Both the position numbers and the translations under genes were made by a program. Of a DNA stretch of 64,000 nt, positions 32,351 to 44,129 are shown piece after piece. The DNA is from Bryoerythrophyllum caledonicum. Lineage: Eukaryota; Streptophyta; Bryopsida; Pottiales; Pottiaceae. The stretch lies in contig OZ020526.1 of the NCBI GenBank assembly GCA_963971425.1, forward strand, positions 18,939,173 to 19,003,172. Direction: 5' to 3'. Position 1 is the stretch's first letter, and each line of letters opens with the position of its first letter. Under the pieces are notes generated by a model that worked only from the letters and a program-made list of their open reading frames with translations, was not told the origin of the DNA and made no database searches.

Positions 32351-33655
32351 GTGTCAAATTTAATAAGGTGTACATCTATAATTGTCCCTCTCTCTCTCTG
32401 GTTCTCTTCTCCTTCTAGTTTACTTGAGAGTTTAATTTTTATTTGGTTGTCCCTCTCTTCCTTTTGTCTTTTAGAAATAAAATTGGAATGTTCCTCTCCA
32501 AACTCACACCTTCTAAATTACCTAATATCTAAATCAATAATTGTCCGTAAAGCCTAAACCCTCTTCCTTCCTTCTAATTTAATGAAGACTTCATTTATTA
32601 TTGTCCATCTCTCGTTCTTGCCTCCCTTTTTTTTTTTTGAAGAACCTTATTTATTTTTATTTATAATTTTTAGCATTCTTCTCCACTCCTTCCAATGAAA
32701 GAAAATGGAATTATTTTGCATGTTATTCTTCTTATTGAACGTTATGTTAACATGGTATTGAACATGTTATTCTTCTTATTGAACATGTTATTCTTCTTAT
32801 TGAACATGTTGGATATCAAGAATGGAATCAAAACTTTTTTTGGTATGAAAATCAAAGAAGGGGCAAAATCGAGCGTCGAGTATTTTATGATACGAAGTCA
32901 TCAAAATGCAAGTAAGTGAAATCAAAGTGGTGGATGGAAAACTTCCATTGATGAGCATTGTGACATCAATAAGGTCAAAGAAGAAAACCATCACATTATT
33001 CCAATATGCATAATCAAGTTTATTAAGGAGTTTATTGAATACTAAAAATAACCAAATACAAAATGAAATGCATGCAATAATGGCCAATATTGATTCACGT
33101 TTGTCACTTATGATGCCCACTAATATTCCATGATATCAATTCCACAAAGGATTATCAAATGCCATTTTCACAAGAAAACATCTATTTTTCCACAATTTGA
33201 GATTTATCTCAAGCACACAAAGGTTGATTTCTATTCATGAAAGGCCTACACATGTTCAAGATGATGGTTAACAATACCATAAAGACAACACTAAAGAAAA
33301 TTGGCTTCATTCCAAATTGTGTATATTTTGAAAGCTCTCGTACCAATCTTGAACAAAAGTGAGTATGAAGACATACTCTATTTGGGCATTTGATATCTTC
33401 CAAACCACAATTGAACTCCACCTCAAACTTTTTAGCATTGTGTAATACATCATGTACTACAACTTTGACTTGTACACATTTCGGTTTTGCCCACCTATAC
33501 TCATGGTATGATTTTTTGAATGGAAGTGAGTAAAAATTGTACTCAGTTTTGTTTGCCACTGTATACATTAAAACTGAACGACCCTAAACGCCTTCACATA
33601 AATTACAAATTCAATTGGTCCACTATTGAAATACTATGCAGTATCCGGTTCGAAT
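32351..33655. other. AT-rich intergenic region up to the assembly gap
   Basis: No gene. A (CT)n run lies at 32,388-32,400. A 21-bp unit (GTTATTCTTCTTATTGAACAT) is repeated about three times at 32,722-32,812. The remainder has no recognisable coding or repeat features. Confidence 0.5.
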
Positions 33656-33855
33656 NNNNNNNNNNNNNNNNNNNNNNNNNNNNNNNNNNNNNNNNNNNNN
33701 NNNNNNNNNNNNNNNNNNNNNNNNNNNNNNNNNNNNNNNNNNNNNNNNNNNNNNNNNNNNNNNNNNNNNNNNNNNNNNNNNNNNNNNNNNNNNNNNNNNN
33801 NNNNNNNNNNNNNNNNNNNNNNNNNNNNNNNNNNNNNNNNNNNNNNNNNNNNNNN
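33656..33855. other. 200-base N gap (assembly join)
   Basis: Exactly 200 N. The sequence to the left is AT-rich, that to the right is clearly more GC-rich, so the join may bring together non-adjacent contigs. Open frames that cross it are meaningless. Gene order across this point is not established. Confidence 1.
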
Positions 33856-36540
33856 CGCGTCACCAAGAGCACCACAAAAATCCACACCCCTACAAGTGAA
33901 TTCAATAAAGATTTAAGAAACCCACAAGTGTCAACCACTCACCCGGTTGCTGTGTGGATGTTTCAAAGCCAAATGAGCACTTCCGCGCTTCACTCTACAA
34001 TCACCTTCTCCTGGACGTCGCTGCTCACAGAGATGAAACCAGAATCCTAAGTTCGAGGTCCTCACCCTGATGTGAACGGTAATTGGCAAGAGTTCATTCC
34101 GGTAGAAATGCTCCTCTTCCTGCCGGCACTGTTGTCATGTTTAGAGCACTCGACCCGGTTTTCTTCAGCGAGGTGTCTATTCAACCACTTGGAGCCCGAT
34201 TTTGCATCCCTTCTCTCCAAGGAATTCTCCTTCACATGACTCAAGGAAGCCGCGACAGCTTCTAGCTCGTCCAGATGCCGAGCACTTCCTTGGTTGCAAT
34301 GCCACCAGATCTCGTGAGTTTCAAACCCTGAATCCGGAGAAGATCGCCACGAGAAAAGCTAGCGCAAGCTCAGGTAACAACTATTGTCATAGTGCGGCCA
34401 CTGATCCTCCGCTCACAAGCTCCACTGACCTCACCGAGAATTGATTCCAGTAGCCGTAAATCCAGCTGGTACTTCCAAAAGCTCCGCAAGCACTAATGCG
34501 CTTTACCTTGGTCCGCAGGCACTTTGGTGCTTCACCTTGAAATCCCAAGGAAACTGAAGAGAGGATGAACACTCGAGCGGCGTCCCTCACGCCGACGTCT
34601 CTCCACACCGACCTCGCCTGGCTCTGCACATTCCTTACTGGTTGGTGAACAATCCCCCACTTGGGAAATTTTGCTTCACAATGATAGGAACAGCCGATAT
34701 CGAAGGATCAAAAAGTAGCGTCGCTATGAACGCTTGGCTGCCACGAGCCAGTTATCCTAGTGATAACTCTTCCGCCACCTCCACACAGCGCCTTCTATGG
34801 CATCTCCGGCAGCCTTCGTCTTCTTCAAAATGGGACTCCCACCCGGCACTCAGGCCACAAGCAGGTCCTGGTCACTCTCCTATGAAACCCTAGCCTGTCT
34901 GGTATGTGAAACCATCCTCAGGCTTCACACCTGCCGCGACATCTGCATCTCCTCCTGAATCCAACCTCAAGGAAACTCCGATTCCACTGTTGGTGCCTGA
35001 GCCGAGATGCTCTCCACGTCCACTTCCGGCTACCAGCACTTGCCACCGCTCCTCCACCGGAACTTCCGCAGCAGCCACCGACTAAGTACACGGGTCCTCC
35101 TGGGCGCAGTCCAAAAGGTGTTGGATGAAGACAGGTGGTTTCGGCAAGCAATTAGTAGGTCTTGCGCTGTCAGCTGCGCCCTCGGGAGGGGCGATTATCG
35201 ATCACGCCCGGCGGTATGCACAACCGCTTTATCTCCCTCCGACGTGCACATCAAGTCAACCACTACCAATCATCACGGAATCGGGTTCTACCTCGATCAC
35301 CTCTGCTCTTGCAGGCTGGATCCCACCTAGTTCTGAGCTACACCCTCGTCTCTTTCTTTTTGATTGTAGCGCAGATCCCAAATCCAGACAGCCTAGACAT
35401 GAAGCAACCCAAGTCGTGCACGAAACAGAGCCCGCCGCAGCAGTGTTGTCTCCGCCTCAATATCCCCGATGAGAAGCTGTCAATCACCGCGTGCACGAGC
35501 AGCTCATGTTCCGCCTCGCTCTCTAGCTTCTTGATCACCAAGCCGCAGCCAGCTCCTCTCGGCCTCCCGGCGTCCGTCGGCACTCTTTGTGTCCGTCGGG
35601 CGCGGCTCCGTCTGCTTGTCCACCTAGCCGCCCTGCTAGTCGCCGTACATGTCGTCGAGGAGAGTTACCCAATCCATGACGTACCGTCGAGCACAAGCTC
35701 GTCCTCGCGCAGAAAGGCCAACACGGAGTCGCAATCAAAGTCGCCAACGGCGGGATAGAGCTCACAAAGTGAGTTGCTTGTTGGAGCTCAAGGATCGCCT
35801 CCTCGCGCAAACCCTCGTCGTCGCCAAAGACGTGCGCTCGAAACCCTCGCTCTTGCACGTCCTTGCGACTTCCCAGCCGCGCTTCTGGAGAGTGTTTGTC
35901 AGGGCTAGCATTCTGTATTTCAACCTAAAGATGAACACTTCGTTGTTAGGTTTCGGGCTCTATCTCTACTTCGCTCGAAGTTCAAGGAACACTCTAGTGC
36001 CGTAGTAGGAATTTTGAGCAACGCACACAAAACCCTAGTAGATGTATAATAATGTTGCGGTTACACCCATTTCCGCAACATGATCTTTCTCAAGTAACAA
36101 ATAAGTGATAAACACTCACAAATCACAATAAGTCAAGTCCATGCCACTCTTCAAGAGTGAAAACATGATATGGATGAGGCTAACGATGTGCAACACGCAC
36201 ACACCTTCACCTCATCACGTGGGAGACTCAACTTGAGAAAGATGAGTCTCCCTCAACCACACGTGGAGGTCACCCGGGTTCGAAGTCCCGAGATGAGGTG
36301 TCGAAAGACACCACCGTTGCCATAGCTGCCACGCGGCACTAAACCTAACACTAATCTCCCATTAGCGCTAAGTCTTGGGCTCTCCGGTAACTCCACAACT
36401 CTCTAGATGGTTTCTACCCGAATACCATCTATACAAACACCTCCATGCGCCGATCCTGACATTCTGTTAAGTTGTAGGGGAATGTTGCTTTTGATTCTCG
36501 GTGTGCGGTGGTTTTGACGAGGACTGAGATTTTTAGGTTT
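33856..36540. other. GC-richer region, possible LTR-retroelement remnant, no gene assigned
   Basis: On the minus strand AAGTGGGGGATTG ending at about 34,650 looks like the polypurine tract plus LTR start (TGTTCACC…) of a plant Copia-type element; the LTR would run left to the gap. No integrase or reverse transcriptase was seen to its right. Several open frames (34,100-36,000) are Ser/Pro/Arg-rich without recognisable domains. At 36,270 a GGGTTCGAAGTCCCG B-box-like sequence occurs. From 36,400 to 36,540 lies the leader of the eS28 gene, with a TTTTTAG that could be a leader-intron acceptor. Confidence 0.35.
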
Positions 36541-36544
36541 GACC

Positions 36545-37326
36545 ATGCAGGATACCGCCGTGAAGTTGGCCATTGTGATGAAGGTGATCGGGCGTACTGG
36601 GTGCCGAGGACAGGTGACGCAGGTGCGCGTCAAGTTTTTGGATGACCAGAACCGTTTGATCATGCGTAACGTCAAGGGCCCAATCCGTGAAGGTATTGGG
36701 ACTTTCCTTTTCATGATGTAGTTGAGATTTGAAAAGGTTTTTTAGACGTCGTGATCACATGTTGTGGATACGTTTGTGTTCAAAACAACAAATCATCAGT
36801 GGTTTAAGATAAAGTTGTAGGTATATGCTCACGCTGCTTATCTGTTATGAGAATATATCTCGTCTGGTAGGGATTTTTCTAGAACACGAGATTGTTTATA
36901 AAGAATGTATCTTTCTGTACTGCACATTGGAAGATAGAATTATGCAGTTGGGGAGTCTTTCAATCGATGCGACGGGCCATAAATGGATCTTAGGTTCACG
37001 TATTCTTAATGTAGGACATGACGATATTACCACGTAGCGAAGTATTTTTTTGGAGTGGGACTCTGGGCTCTTAATATTTAATGTTCGTATTTGGCTTCCT
37101 TGGTCACTGTCTCGTTCCAATTTTAGGTGGTATTGGACTCCAACTATAATCGAACCAGGCACAAAAAGTCTCGTATTTGGATATTTGGATGAGGATCCGT
37201 AGAATTCCACTCAAGTTGACATTTCTATTTTATTTACTTTTTTTGACATATTTGAGGTTTGAATAACTTGCAGGAGATATCTTGACCCTCCTCGAGTCTG
37301 AGCGCGAAGCTAGGAGGTTGCGGTGA
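36545..37326 (+). CDS. RPS28: 40S ribosomal protein eS28 (two coding exons)
   Basis: Exon 1, 36,545-36,692, encodes [19 protein letters not shown] through GPIRE plus one base; donor GAAG|GTATTG. Exon 2, 37,274-37,326, follows TTGCAG and encodes [17 protein letters not shown] and TGA. The joined protein is 66 residues, the normal eS28 length, with the conserved [11 protein letters not shown] and C-terminal [12 protein letters not shown]. eS28 is a small OB-fold protein at the mRNA exit region of the 40S subunit. One oddity is GRTGCRG where GRTGSRG is usual. The intron is 581 bp. The frame is fully intact, so this is probably a live gene. A possible leader-intron acceptor (TTTTTAG) precedes the ATG by about 10 bp. 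The start at 36,545 is chosen because it is the ATG nearest the conserved N-terminus. Confidence 0.92.
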
Positions 37327-37350
37327 GGAAAAACAGCCTTTCATGGCAGG

Positions 37351-37510
37351 CCGAGGGTGCAGTACGAATAGCATAGTTCTGCTCATATGTGTATCCTGAT
37401 ATTCGCATCTTGAAGGACTTAAGTGTGTATCCGAGGGTGCAGTACGAATAGAAAAATTCTGCTCATATGTGTATCCTGATATTTGCATCTTGAAGGACTT
37501 AAGTGTGTAT
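37351..37510. repeat. 80-bp tandem duplication downstream of eS28
   Basis: Two adjacent 80-bp copies, 37,351-37,430 and 37,431-37,510, each starting CCGAGGGTGCAGTACGAATA and ending GACTTAAGTGTGTAT. They differ at only about four positions. The array begins 24 bp after the eS28 stop codon, so it is in the 3' UTR and could double any processing signal there. Confidence 0.85.
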
Positions 37511-38246
37511 GATGAATCAACACATATTTTAGTTCCTGAAATGTCTCCAGAGTGTCTATCCGGTCTCCATGATATATTCTGACATTTTCATCAATTGAGG
37601 AAGTTTTCATCTCATTCTAGATCCGGTGTTGGTAGTTGCCTACTTGTCATTGTGAAAATATATTTCTCTCTCCACGACGTGGCTCACATTTTTACAGGAA
37701 ATTTTGTGGCCCTGTCCCTGAAAGCTGAAGTGTGTTCGTCCCTGCAACGTCATGGAGACCTGGACAAATTTATTCTGCAGCGGTGAACGGATCAGCAGCA
37801 ATCTGCAAACACCGTTGCATGTCAGTAAAACATGTCTAGGTTTATTCCATAGTCTATTGAATTTATTTCAAACTACTTCACATTCTGCAGCAATACCACT
37901 GCGTTCGGATTCTCGTTGCACGACCGAAATTGGACTTCTATCACAGAAATGAATACTGTCTTTCTCCTGGTGTAGTGTTTCGAAACTGGTAGAACACATA
38001 TAATGACCACCAAACTACTCTTTAATTGATTATTCACAGATTGTTTTCGGATAGGTTGTAGTTCAACACCTGCATTTACGTGTGACATTCAGTCTTGAAC
38101 TACAGATGCTGGACTCGCATATCAAATCGACATCAAGGGATGATCATTGTACACATGAGTCGCAGTGCAGATCGGATAATTGGGAGAATAAACCACATAG
38201 TATTATGATAAATGGTACATCAGGCGAGAACAAAAATTGATGGTAT

Positions 38247-38401
38247 TTACAGACCGAGTGCGTCGAGGGGAGTCAACCCCTGGCCGGCCTCGAAGTAGAA
38301 GATGAGCATCGTCACCATCGCCAGGCGGGCGTCCTTGATTTCGGCGAGTTGCAACCTCTCCAACTCTAACGTATTCGCATCTCCACTCACTGAAACATCG
38401 T
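38247..38401 (-). pseudogene. orphan last exon of a CP24 (LHCB6)-like antenna protein
   Basis: A minus-strand exon with acceptor TATACAG at 38,402 and TAA at 38,247. It encodes [21 protein letters not shown], then [10 protein letters not shown] and LTPLDALGL at the C-terminus. This is the third chlorophyll-binding helix (E-x2-x-ARLAM) and exact C-terminal architecture of LHCB6, the minor monomeric antenna CP24 of photosystem II in thylakoids. The chlorophyll-ligand Glu is present; the usual His in EIKHAR is Asp. The upstream LHCB6 exons are not found on the minus strand within the next several kb, so it is a truncated copy or a captured exon. CP24 is a streptophyte protein, useful for placing the host. 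Confidence 0.7.
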
Positions 38402-38829
38402 CTGTATATGATGGGAGTGTAGAAGGAGCAGCAGCAATTGATGGTGGAAATGTTTGATCCTAGTAGAACCCACCTATTGGCATGGTCTTCAAGGTTGAAC
38501 AAATACAAGCATTAAGTGAGAAAGCGTTCACAAATTACAACATCAGTTGCAGGCTACGGGTATCAGTACAGGAATGGAAACAAGGAGTACGAGAATGCCA
38601 TGATCCATATAAAACTTAATCACTTAAATTTTCCTAGAACGCAAGTGATCACCTTGGAGCACACCCTCTCACTCGGATCCAGCAGAAGCTGGTACAAAAT
38701 GGTTGTAAACTCACTCTTCACCTTTGGTCTATTTGCAAGTGTGAGCATTAGTGTCATCAACATAATTAAAAATGAGATAAAAATTATTATCCAAAATAAG
38801 AGGAATGAATGTACCATTGGGGATTTACT

Positions 38830-41800
38830 GATCACATGTTGCCAAAAGATCTGTCCATCGTGCTGTAGCAGATCTTTCTATACATGGTATCGACATCCTT
38901 GTAACGAGGTAGGTATAACTTCTCAAAACATGTGGATGATGTGATGAGATAATCATCATCGACGTCCATCAAATCCACTGTCACAATTTTGCCTCCAAAG
39001 TACTCATTTCCTATGATGAAAATAGCTAATCTTGCTCTTTCTGCATAGCTCATCCGGTGTACGCATGCTTCGAACATGTCTACAATCTCCTAAGGGACCT
39101 TGGTCGTGAACCTACACTTTTTCAAAAACTCCAAAGCCTCCATTGCACTTCTACCACTAAAAATCACTTTGAGATTGTCCGCGGTCAATGAATCCAACGC
39201 TGTCTTCATGATCTGCTTTCTAGAAACGGAGGTCTTCAATGAATCCACAGCAAGGTAAAATCCTTTCCGTAGCGTTGCCCCTACTAAAGCCGACCACTAA
39301 ACAAACGGCTGTAGATTATTGCTCCGAGTTTGTCCTTGACCTGCTGATCCCAAGTTGTCTCTACCAACTTAAAATCCTTGAACGTCCATTCCAGTTCATC
39401 ACTAAGCTTGTTGTTGATGATCTCTGCTACTAGTTGACTTGCCGATTCAAAACTAGTTCTCATTGGAGCTAACAAGGACCATGTGGCACCCCAGCAAAGG
39501 CAAAAATCTCTCTCCAAGGCTGCGCGAGTGCCTGGATCAACACCAACAGACAAATCCTTGCTAGAAGGAATCTGATCAGTCAACATGAGGAGTGTAGCAA
39601 AAGAAAACGGTCGTGCAACCTCAACACCTCGGAGTGACAATAAGTATATCAAATGTCCAACCATTTCAGCTACGGGTAGTTGTAAATCTAACCGTAGAAT
39701 TGCACTGTCCAACTTGGGATGCAGAATATTCCCTGCCATGTTATCTGGGTACTCAAAGATCCACTGGTAGTTGAATGGATAGTCCCAAAATTGTCTCCAT
39801 GTGTTGCTCAACCAACAATTTGTCAGGCCTGAGAAGTCTACTGCCGTGGTTTCTTTAACTCCAAGCTGGTGAGTGAATTCAACCACTAGTGCATAAAAAT
39901 ACTCCCATGTGGAGCAAATCGACCTCCAATGCTACGCAAAAGCCTGCAATTCGTTCCCTTGTCTCACCTATACATACCAAACCAATAAATTAGTACCTAC
40001 AGATTTGTAGCACATGATATACATGATACTAACCCCTAAAGGTGAGTGGCCTCAAAACAACCAAAAACCCTCAAAACTACCCTCTTTTGATGCAAGATGT
40101 AAATTTTCAAGTTTTGACAATTTTTGAAGTATGTAACAGTAAGATCTAGTACCTAACTTGTACATGTACATGCATACCGAATCTAAGATTCAAATTCCTC
40201 ACCATTTGTGAGATCGTAATGTTCAAAGTTGAAAAAAAAGATTTTTTCCTTGTTGTAGACTGGAAAACTAATGTTTTGGGGGCCAAAAAAACCATTTTTG
40301 AAAGGAAATTTGACATGAGGCTCTTCAAATTCTTGTTCCTATGTGAGTAAGGAATATGTCCATATAATTTTTACCCTCATAGGACCTATAAAACCTAAAG
40401 AAATGCTTAATTTTTCACATGGAGGTATGGTGAAATACAAATACAGATGCCCATTTTCAACAATTAAAAATTCATGTAATAAATTATTGGATTGAAAATC
40501 CAAACGGTGAGATCATGCTTTACTACCTCTTTTACATGTACGAAAAACAAAATTCGAAAAAAAACAAAAATCTCAATTTTTGGTGAAGTTTCTGCGATCA
40601 AATTGATTTTGGGCAGATTTTGAGAATGAATGAGAATATACCGCAGTTTTGGGCAGATTTCAGCATGCCCTAACAGTGTTTTCAAACTTTGACCGTGAAT
40701 ATCTCCTAAAGTATGAGGAATTTTGAAGCATGAATGGTGTCATTGGAAAGGTAGGGGAAAACTCTACAATCTACAAAAAAATTGTAACTTCATACAATCT
40801 AAATTGAGAGCCTGACCAGAGTCAGATCGACCACAATCTGGTCAATTTCTTGTTTAGGGGTTAAAGCTAGTACGTAAGACAATTAGAAGCTAGAATGTAA
40901 GACAATCATGCATACAAGAACGTATTTTTCTATGTAGTCAGATTCATAAAATCATTGTATCAAAAGTTCTTCAACTAATATCTTTCACCAATAGTCTTCG
41001 TAAACACCCACCTCAATAGCTGTAGCACGTACTTCTGGTAAGACTATTTCAATTTCATTGAAAATAGTCGAAGATAAATACAACCGCAGATACGATGAAA
41101 GTGCATGCTCTGCAGCTTCTCTCTTCAAGAGAAGATCCTGTTCCTCCTCAACACCGTCAACGGCCGTTTGACACATTCTTCTCAACTAGAAAAAGCCACC
41201 ATGGTTGTAGTTTAAAAACATGGGGTGTCAAATCAAACCAAAACCAAAGAACTACTACAATATATGTCATAACTAAGAGGGCACAATATTCATACCATTT
41301 GAGTTGTAAATGTAGAGAAAGCATCATTAGCAAAAAGGTCATCCAACTCTGCATCCGTGGGTGGAACACTTGGCAATTCTTCACCACCGTATTTTTTGAC
41401 AAACATAAGAGCATGTGCTTTCTCTCCATTTGGTGAACAATTCTCCACCGTTGCATCTAGTTGATCCCACATTCTCCAGAATCTTTGAGCATTGAGTTCA
41501 AACTCAACCTTCAAATCGGTCCCCAAATACATTGACATCGACTTGTGTGTCACTATATCAGTCAGGGCACAGTCGGGGATAGAAATACCTCTCCTTAGTT
41601 TCTTCCTTACCATCAAGTCCTTGCAAAGTTGACGAAAATCCTGTGATTGCTCTGGATCCTTCAATACCTCCTCGTGAAATGAATCAAATGCTGCCGAGAA
41701 TGTTGTTGACGTACTAGAACTTGTAGGTTTGTTTAGTGTGTCTTTGAAATCCATAGCTTCATAATACACTACGTTAGCTCGCTCCCAGGCTACAGACAAT

Positions 41801-42845
41801 CTCTCCAGCTCCGATAGATCTTCCTCTTCAATCTCTTCAATCTCATGAATCAGAATTGGTGACAATGCTGAGCCTGAGTGCACAAATGCAAAGTTTAGTT
41901 CTGACCAGTTGACTGAAGGGAGAATGTTACTACAGATGCTAGAAAATTTGAAGACAAGGTTGGAGAAGGGATTGTAGAAATACCTGGGGTATGGATTCGA
42001 GGAGATGCTCCAGAGATTGGTAGAGGAGTTGCTTCAGGAAGGGCTCGAGGAGAAACTGGAATTGAAGATGACGGAAGGTCACGGGAAGGGGCTGGAGAGA
42101 TTACCACACTTGTTGGTACATACACAGCTACAGAATTTGCGCTTAATTTCCCGTAAGGTGCATTTGTGTTCTGAGTGTAGGGTTCCAACCTGTAGGCTCT
42201 GTCCAGTCCAACACCCTTCCTTTTCCTTGATCGCTTGAAGAAAGAGCCCGTGACATATGGCATTTCCAGACCTTGGTACTGAGACAGTCCTCTAAATACC
42301 TCTGACACATGCCATTCAACACTGTCTGTAGGAAGCAATGTAGGAAAATTCACCCCTGCCCACCTCTTGGTCTTCGGTAATGAAACAAGCACACTCTGTA
42401 GTTCTTATGGCCAATGTGTAATTGATGGCACTGAATCCGCTGAGCAATTTGTCCCTTCAGGGACAACACAAAATTTTCGGTTTATGAATTTGATAGGTAC
42501 CTGCGGAGACGGCACATTCCTGTGCAATGACGAAGTGGTCCTACTTTGCGATGGTGGAGGAGAGGTGCCCTGTGGCGGTGTCGATGCCTGCAGTTCTGTC
42601 ATGGAAGAGCTACTACCAGCAGAGACGTTGTGCCGCCGGCGGGCTCTAAGCTTTGGCGGGTACGAAAAAGATGTTGCCCTCTCTGAAATGGGTCTTGAAA
42701 ACAATGTCACCCTCACAGGTGCTGCTGGTGCACGGTGTGTGGCGAGCGCCACCGGAGTTCCTGCAGCTGTTGACGTAGGTACTACAGGTATTCCAGCTGC
42801 ACGTGTCACAGGGAGAGGAGATGGTGGTTCTCTGGAGGAGTCCAT
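38830..42845 (-). pseudogene. large unrecognised multi-exon gene, multiply broken
   Basis: Minus-strand coding pieces line up in order. Exon A from ATG 42,845 (MDSSREPPSPLPV, Pro/Ser/Thr-rich) to about 41,940, with TAA at 42,405. Exon B about 41,880-41,290 (acidic EIEEIEEEDLSELERL, then FHEEVLKDPEQSQDFRQLCKDL and YLGTDLKVEFELNAQRFW), donor ATG|GTATGA. Exon C about 41,178-41,015, donor GAG|GTGGGT. Exon D from a TTGCAG near 39,948 to about 39,284 with TAG at 39,932, rich in Trp (SNTWRQFWDYPFNYQWIFEYPDN). A shifted frame continues to about 38,832 with TAG at 39,090. The stops fit single transitions from Gln or Trp codons. No known domain is recognised; no membrane segment. A TTAA-type MITE fills the intron between C and D. 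Confidence 0.5.
40033..40860. mobile_element. TTAA-type MITE (828 bp) in an intron
   Basis: Starts CCCCTAAAGGTGAGTGG at 40,033 (flank CTAA) and ends TTGTTTAGGGG at 40,860 (flank TTAA). Same CCCCTAAA terminal inverted repeat as the other TTAA elements but a different interior, with CAGAGTCAGATCGACCACAATCTGGTC near the right end. Located between exons C and D of the minus-strand pseudogene. Confidence 0.65.
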
Positions 42846-43874
42846 TTTCAAAAGCTGACAAATAGCTGCATGATAATGATTAGGTTGAGACATAAGATAA
42901 TTGATAATCAACGTTTCAACAGCAATGCAGACCAAAAAATTTGTGGCAAATTGAAGCAAACAGCCAAAAACGAAACGATCAAAAGCTATGGCAAAAGCCT
43001 TAGATGTGTCTATGCAAGTGAAGACAACACGATATTGACAGTTCTATTACCTTGAAATTTTTGTTGATACGGAAAATGCTGTGGTTGCAGACCAAAGAAA
43101 TTACGTTGCCTGAGTTGGATGAGTTAAGAATTGGGCATCTACAACTATAGGCTCCGAGTATTCTGCTGCGCTGATAGGCTTTGACAAAAAGTTGTGAGTG
43201 ACCTTCTGTCTAATTTATTGCGACCTGCTATCAACTACTACACAGTAATGTACATGTTGTAATAAGTTAGTAACCCCTTGTTTACAGCTATTGGTACATG
43301 TGATTCCAGATTGCAAAAATTGAATCTCGAGACTCGAGGGACACTCAGTCTGTTTAACGAACTCACAACTGCTGACTTCTTTGCTGCCCAAAAGATCAGG
43401 TTCAGTTCACCGGTTCATTTGTTTTATTTAAATCTGCACGAGAACAAATTAGTTAGTATGAGCTACGAAAACAAAACAAACATTCAGCGCAAGTACATTA
43501 TTGCCTCACAGTTACATTCTTTCTATGGGGCCGGCCTTGCAGACGTCGGGCCATGTACTTCCACATGCGAGCTTTCGAGACTGTAGACCTCTTTGTAACT
43601 CAAACCACTGGGTGAGCGAGCGTTGCACACAATTATTTATCAAACAAATTGCTGCTACCTTCAGCCAACTAACTCCCAGGTCATCGAATTGTTTGCAGTA
43701 CAACGGCACTAGTAATTCCACCTGTGGCTTTGCCGGTTGGGGAAAGTGATTTGACAACAACACGTAAACAAGCTAGCACAAATTAGTTGCCTCATTTATG
43801 AAAGACTCGCCATCGATGAATTTGTCTACAGCCTTGTGACACTTGTGAAAGTACCGTCTGACGCACACACTGGA

Positions 43875-44129
43875 TCCTGCATATTACGTATTGAGACTAA
43901 TTATGTTAACTGCCAATAATGTCTTCAATTGCGGTAGGTCACAAAGGTAATCTACAGAATGCTACAGACGAACGGAACTCACCTCCTCTTGAAGTTTGGT
44001 CACCACGCCAAGATTTTGTCGAGTTCAAGCACACGACAAGATTAATTCAAGTTGTGAGGCTCCCATTCTGTCGTGAAACATCGAACTTGAACATGCAACC
44101 TACAATCCTAGCTGTAGATTGGAAAAACT
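43875..44129. repeat. direct repeat copy A (255 bp) with CYP97A-like microexon
   Basis: Matches 45,716-45,972 with roughly 90% identity by eye (CTTCAATTGCGG, CTACAGACGAACGGAACTC and GTCGTGAAACATCGAACTTG are shared). Both copies contain the 33-nt CYP97A-like microexon in the same orientation. In this copy the acceptor before the microexon reads CAA instead of CAG. Confidence 0.75.

Noticed and set aside
33520-34050. Open frames spanning the N run
   Set aside because: Their length comes from untranslatable N bases, so they carry no evidence.
34640-36000. Copia element with coding region to the right of the polypurine-like tract
   Set aside because: No integrase, reverse transcriptase or RNase H motif can be read there, so only a weak LTR-remnant note is kept.
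36240-36360. tRNA or SINE at the GGGTTCGAAGTCCCG sequence
   Set aside because: The B-box match is imperfect and no A box, tail or target duplication was found.
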